Shown here: positions 62,557-64,000 of the stretch, in pieces
Layout: every line of letters begins with the position of its first letter
How positions within the stretch are numbered: the stretch's first letter is position 1
NCBI GenBank assembly: GCA_018604165.1
Contig: CP075895.1
Span: 434,001-498,000 of the forward strand
Direction of reading: 5' to 3'
DNA: 64,000 nt
Origin: Chitinophagaceae bacterium LGM1
Lineage (GTDB): Bacteria > Bacteroidota > Bacteroidia > Chitinophagales > Chitinophagaceae
Notes under the pieces: model-generated
Seen by the model: only the letters and a program-made list of their open reading frames with translations
The model's database searches: none
Told to the model about the DNA's origin: nothing
Translations under genes and position numbers: made by a program

Positions 62557-63786
62557 TTGAACTTACCGTTTTTCATAGCACGCAGATATATGCTCCGCCG
62601 CAAAGGAGCATTTTCTTCGTTTATCATCAGGCTGGCAGTTATTGCTACCACCATTAGCGTAGCAACTATGATAATGGCTACTGCCATCGTTACGGGATTT
62701 AAGTACGAGGTGCGTGAAAAGTTATTCAGCTTTTGGGGGCATGTACAGGTACAGCCCCATAGCATGAATACCAGCAGTATTATTGCCCCCGAACCCATAA
62801 CCAGAAACGCAGAACTGGAAAGAAAAATAAAAGAAACAAAGCATGTAACAAGCATCAATGCTTTTGCCGCCCGTCCTGCCATTATTCATGCAGGTAGTGC
62901 TATGGAAGGGGTGCAACTGAAAGGGATAACAGCAGATTATACACTGCCAAGCGGCATTGAGGTACAAGGCAGCAGTATTGATTTTGCCGATACAGCTTAT
63001 GCAAAAGAAATTATGCTATCGGCAAGTATGGCAAGCAGGTTGTATGTGAAAACAGGCGATATGCTGGAATTGTATTTTATAGAGCAAGGCTCTGTTTTTC
63101 CACGCATACGTAGGGTGAAGCTGGCTGGTACATATCATACAGGCATGGAAGAAATAGACAGAGCCTATGCCCTGTGCGACTTGCGTTTGCTGCAACGCAT
63201 CAATGGGTGGGGGGCAGATAAGATAAACGGCTATCAGCTTACTTTAGATGATGATGAAATGGCAGATACGGTGGCTAACCGAATTTATTACAGCTACCTG
63301 CAGCCACCACTTACCACCTATACGATGATGGATATTTTCCCCAACCTGTTTGACTGGCTGAACCTGCAAGACGTAAATACAAGGGTGGTAATAGGCATCA
63401 TGGCAATTGTAGCTATTATCAATCTGGCTGCTGCTTTATTAATATTGATAGTAGAACAAGTGCGTATGGTGGGCATATTGAAAGCGCAAGGAATGGCTAC
63501 AGGGCAGTTGCAGCGCATTTTCCTGTACCATGCGGGCATCATAGCAGGCGTGGGTATAGTAGCAGGCAATATACTAGCGTTGGGTATCTGCTGGTTGCAA
63601 ATGAAAACCGGCTTTATGAAATTGACAGAAGCTAGTTATTCGCTGAAATACGTACCTGTGAAACTGTATTGGTGGCAACCGGCTATTATTAATGCAGCAA
63701 CTATAGTGCTTTGCATACTATGTATGTGGTTGCCATCGTTGTATATTCGCCGTATACAGCCGGCAAGGGTATTGCAATTCAAATAG
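62557..63786 (+). CDS. LolC/LolE-type FtsX-family ABC transporter permease
   Basis: 409 residues from a TTG start at 62557. The N-terminal 'PFFIARRYMLRRKGAFSSFI' and the first membrane helix ('LAVIATTISVATMIMATAIV') are the LolE pattern. A large periplasmic domain follows ('EVREKLFSFWGHVQVQPHSM' onward). The C-terminal FtsX block of three helices ('VVIGIMAIVAIINLAAALLI', 'IIAGVGIVAGNILALGICWL', 'IINAATIVLCILCMWLPSLY') ends at 'IRRIQPARVLQFK'. It is likely part of lipoprotein export to the outer membrane; the ATPase is not in the window. The next gene begins right after the stop. Confidence 0.92.
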   Translation: MNLPFFIARRYMLRRKGAFSSFIIRLAVIATTISVATMIMATAIVTGFKYEVREKLFSFWGHVQVQPHSMNTSSIIAPEPITRNAELERKIKETKHVTSINAFAARPAIIHAGSAMEGVQLKGITADYTLPSGIEVQGSSIDFADTAYAKEIMLSASMASRLYVKTGDMLELYFIEQGSVFPRIRRVKLAGTYHTGMEEIDRAYALCDLRLLQRINGWGADKINGYQLTLDDDEMADTVANRIYYSYLQPPLTTYTMMDIFPNLFDWLNLQDVNTRVVIGIMAIVAIINLAAALLILIVEQVRMVGILKAQGMATGQLQRIFLYHAGIIAGVGIVAGNILALGICWLQMKTGFMKLTEASYSLKYVPVKLYWWQPAIINAATIVLCILCMWLPSLYIRRIQPARVLQFK

Positions 63787-63787
63787 A

Positions 63788-64000
63788 TTGAACAACAAGC
63801 AACAATATAAAAGCATCTGCGAAGCCAATCCGCAAATACCAGTGTTTCTGCAACATTGGTGGTTGGATGCTGTGTGTAACGATTGGGATGTAGCCATTGC
63901 CATGAACGGCGATAAGGTAGCAGGTGTATGGCCTCATAACAACGAGCAAAAATTAGGTGTGAGCCTCATCCGCACTCCGAAACTAACACCCTATCATAGT
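63788..64000 (+). CDS. FemAB/GNAT-like protein (5' part only)
   Basis: From a TTG at 63788 the frame is open for 71 codons to the window edge, immediately after the permease stop. The visible part, 'VFLQHWWLDAVCNDWDVAIA' and 'KVAGVWPHNNEQKLGVSLI', with 'RTPKLTPYHS', matches the start of FemAB-like/GNAT peptidyltransferase-fold proteins, whose first motif is usually F-x-Q-x-x-W-L-D. They add amino acids to peptidoglycan or lipids. The remainder is missing. Confidence 0.65.
   Translation, partial: MNNKQQYKSICEANPQIPVFLQHWWLDAVCNDWDVAIAMNGDKVAGVWPHNNEQKLGVSLIRTPKLTPYHS

Overview
The window looks like chromosomal DNA from a Bacteroidota bacterium, most likely of the Chitinophagales/Chitinophagaceae type. 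Supporting traits are type IX secretion (T9SS) sorting domains, GEVEDY-domain surface proteins, TonB-dependent receptors, families largely confined to the phylum (DUF4290, DUF4293, DUF4197, HmuY, DUF5723-OmpA), atpD-atpC apart from the other ATP synthase genes, and Bacteroidetes-type promoters (TTG, about 19-21 nt, TAnnTTTG) before purH, rpmH, rplU, atpD and others. Placement below order level is inference. I saw no rRNA, tRNA, CRISPR array, transposase or prophage.

Layout: 1-4 kb holds the 5' part of a giant secreted Ig-like protein, a GNAT acetyltransferase and purH. 4-5 kb is the rpmH-rnpA-yidD cluster, in which rnpA and yidD lack ATG/GTG/TTG starts. 5-8 kb carries a TPR protein, a PstS-like lipoprotein and a small membrane protein. 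8-10.6 kb has an orphan MoxR ATPase, a REP-like palindrome and small conserved genes. 10.9-13.4 kb is a TPP riboswitch driving a TonB-dependent receptor. 13.36-14.07 kb is a GxxExxY nuclease-like gene flanked by inverted repeats, placed exactly between two genes. 14-17.6 kb holds a Zn peptidase, an MBL-rhodanese fusion and an Xaa-Pro aminopeptidase. 17.9-22.9 kb is a tandem pair of T9SS surface proteins. 23.5-25.2 kb pairs an ECF sigma factor with a membrane-anchored serine protease whose N-terminus looks like an anti-sigma domain. 25.3-29.2 kb has tatC, rpiB and an OmpA-family protein.

29.3-42 kb carries a nucleotidyltransferase, an orphan T9SS-domain ORF, a UvrD helicase-nuclease fusion, a thioredoxin-like protein, DUF349 and DUF4197 proteins, a large outer-membrane receptor and a GH3 protein. 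42-48 kb is housekeeping: rplU, rpmA, a histone H1-like protein, serS, DUF4293, murA (catalytic Cys replaced by Asp) and DUF4290. 48.6-51.7 kb is a BlaI/M56 (BlaR1-like) signalling pair with two secreted proteins resembling the M56 protein's periplasmic domain, and an operator overlapping the blaI promoter. 51.8-64 kb carries lon, a beta-barrel protein, a TlpA-like lipoprotein, a HmuY-like lipoprotein, a lysozyme-like protein, a TonB-C/MORN-like protein, atpD-atpC, a LolE-type permease and the start of a FemAB/GNAT-like gene.

The strongest candidates for undescribed biology are the BlaI-M56 locus with its domain paralogues, the sigma/anti-sigma-protease pair, the inverted-repeat GxxExxY unit and the non-canonical starts at rnpA and yidD. 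Convergent pairs are repeatedly closed by compact bidirectional terminators.
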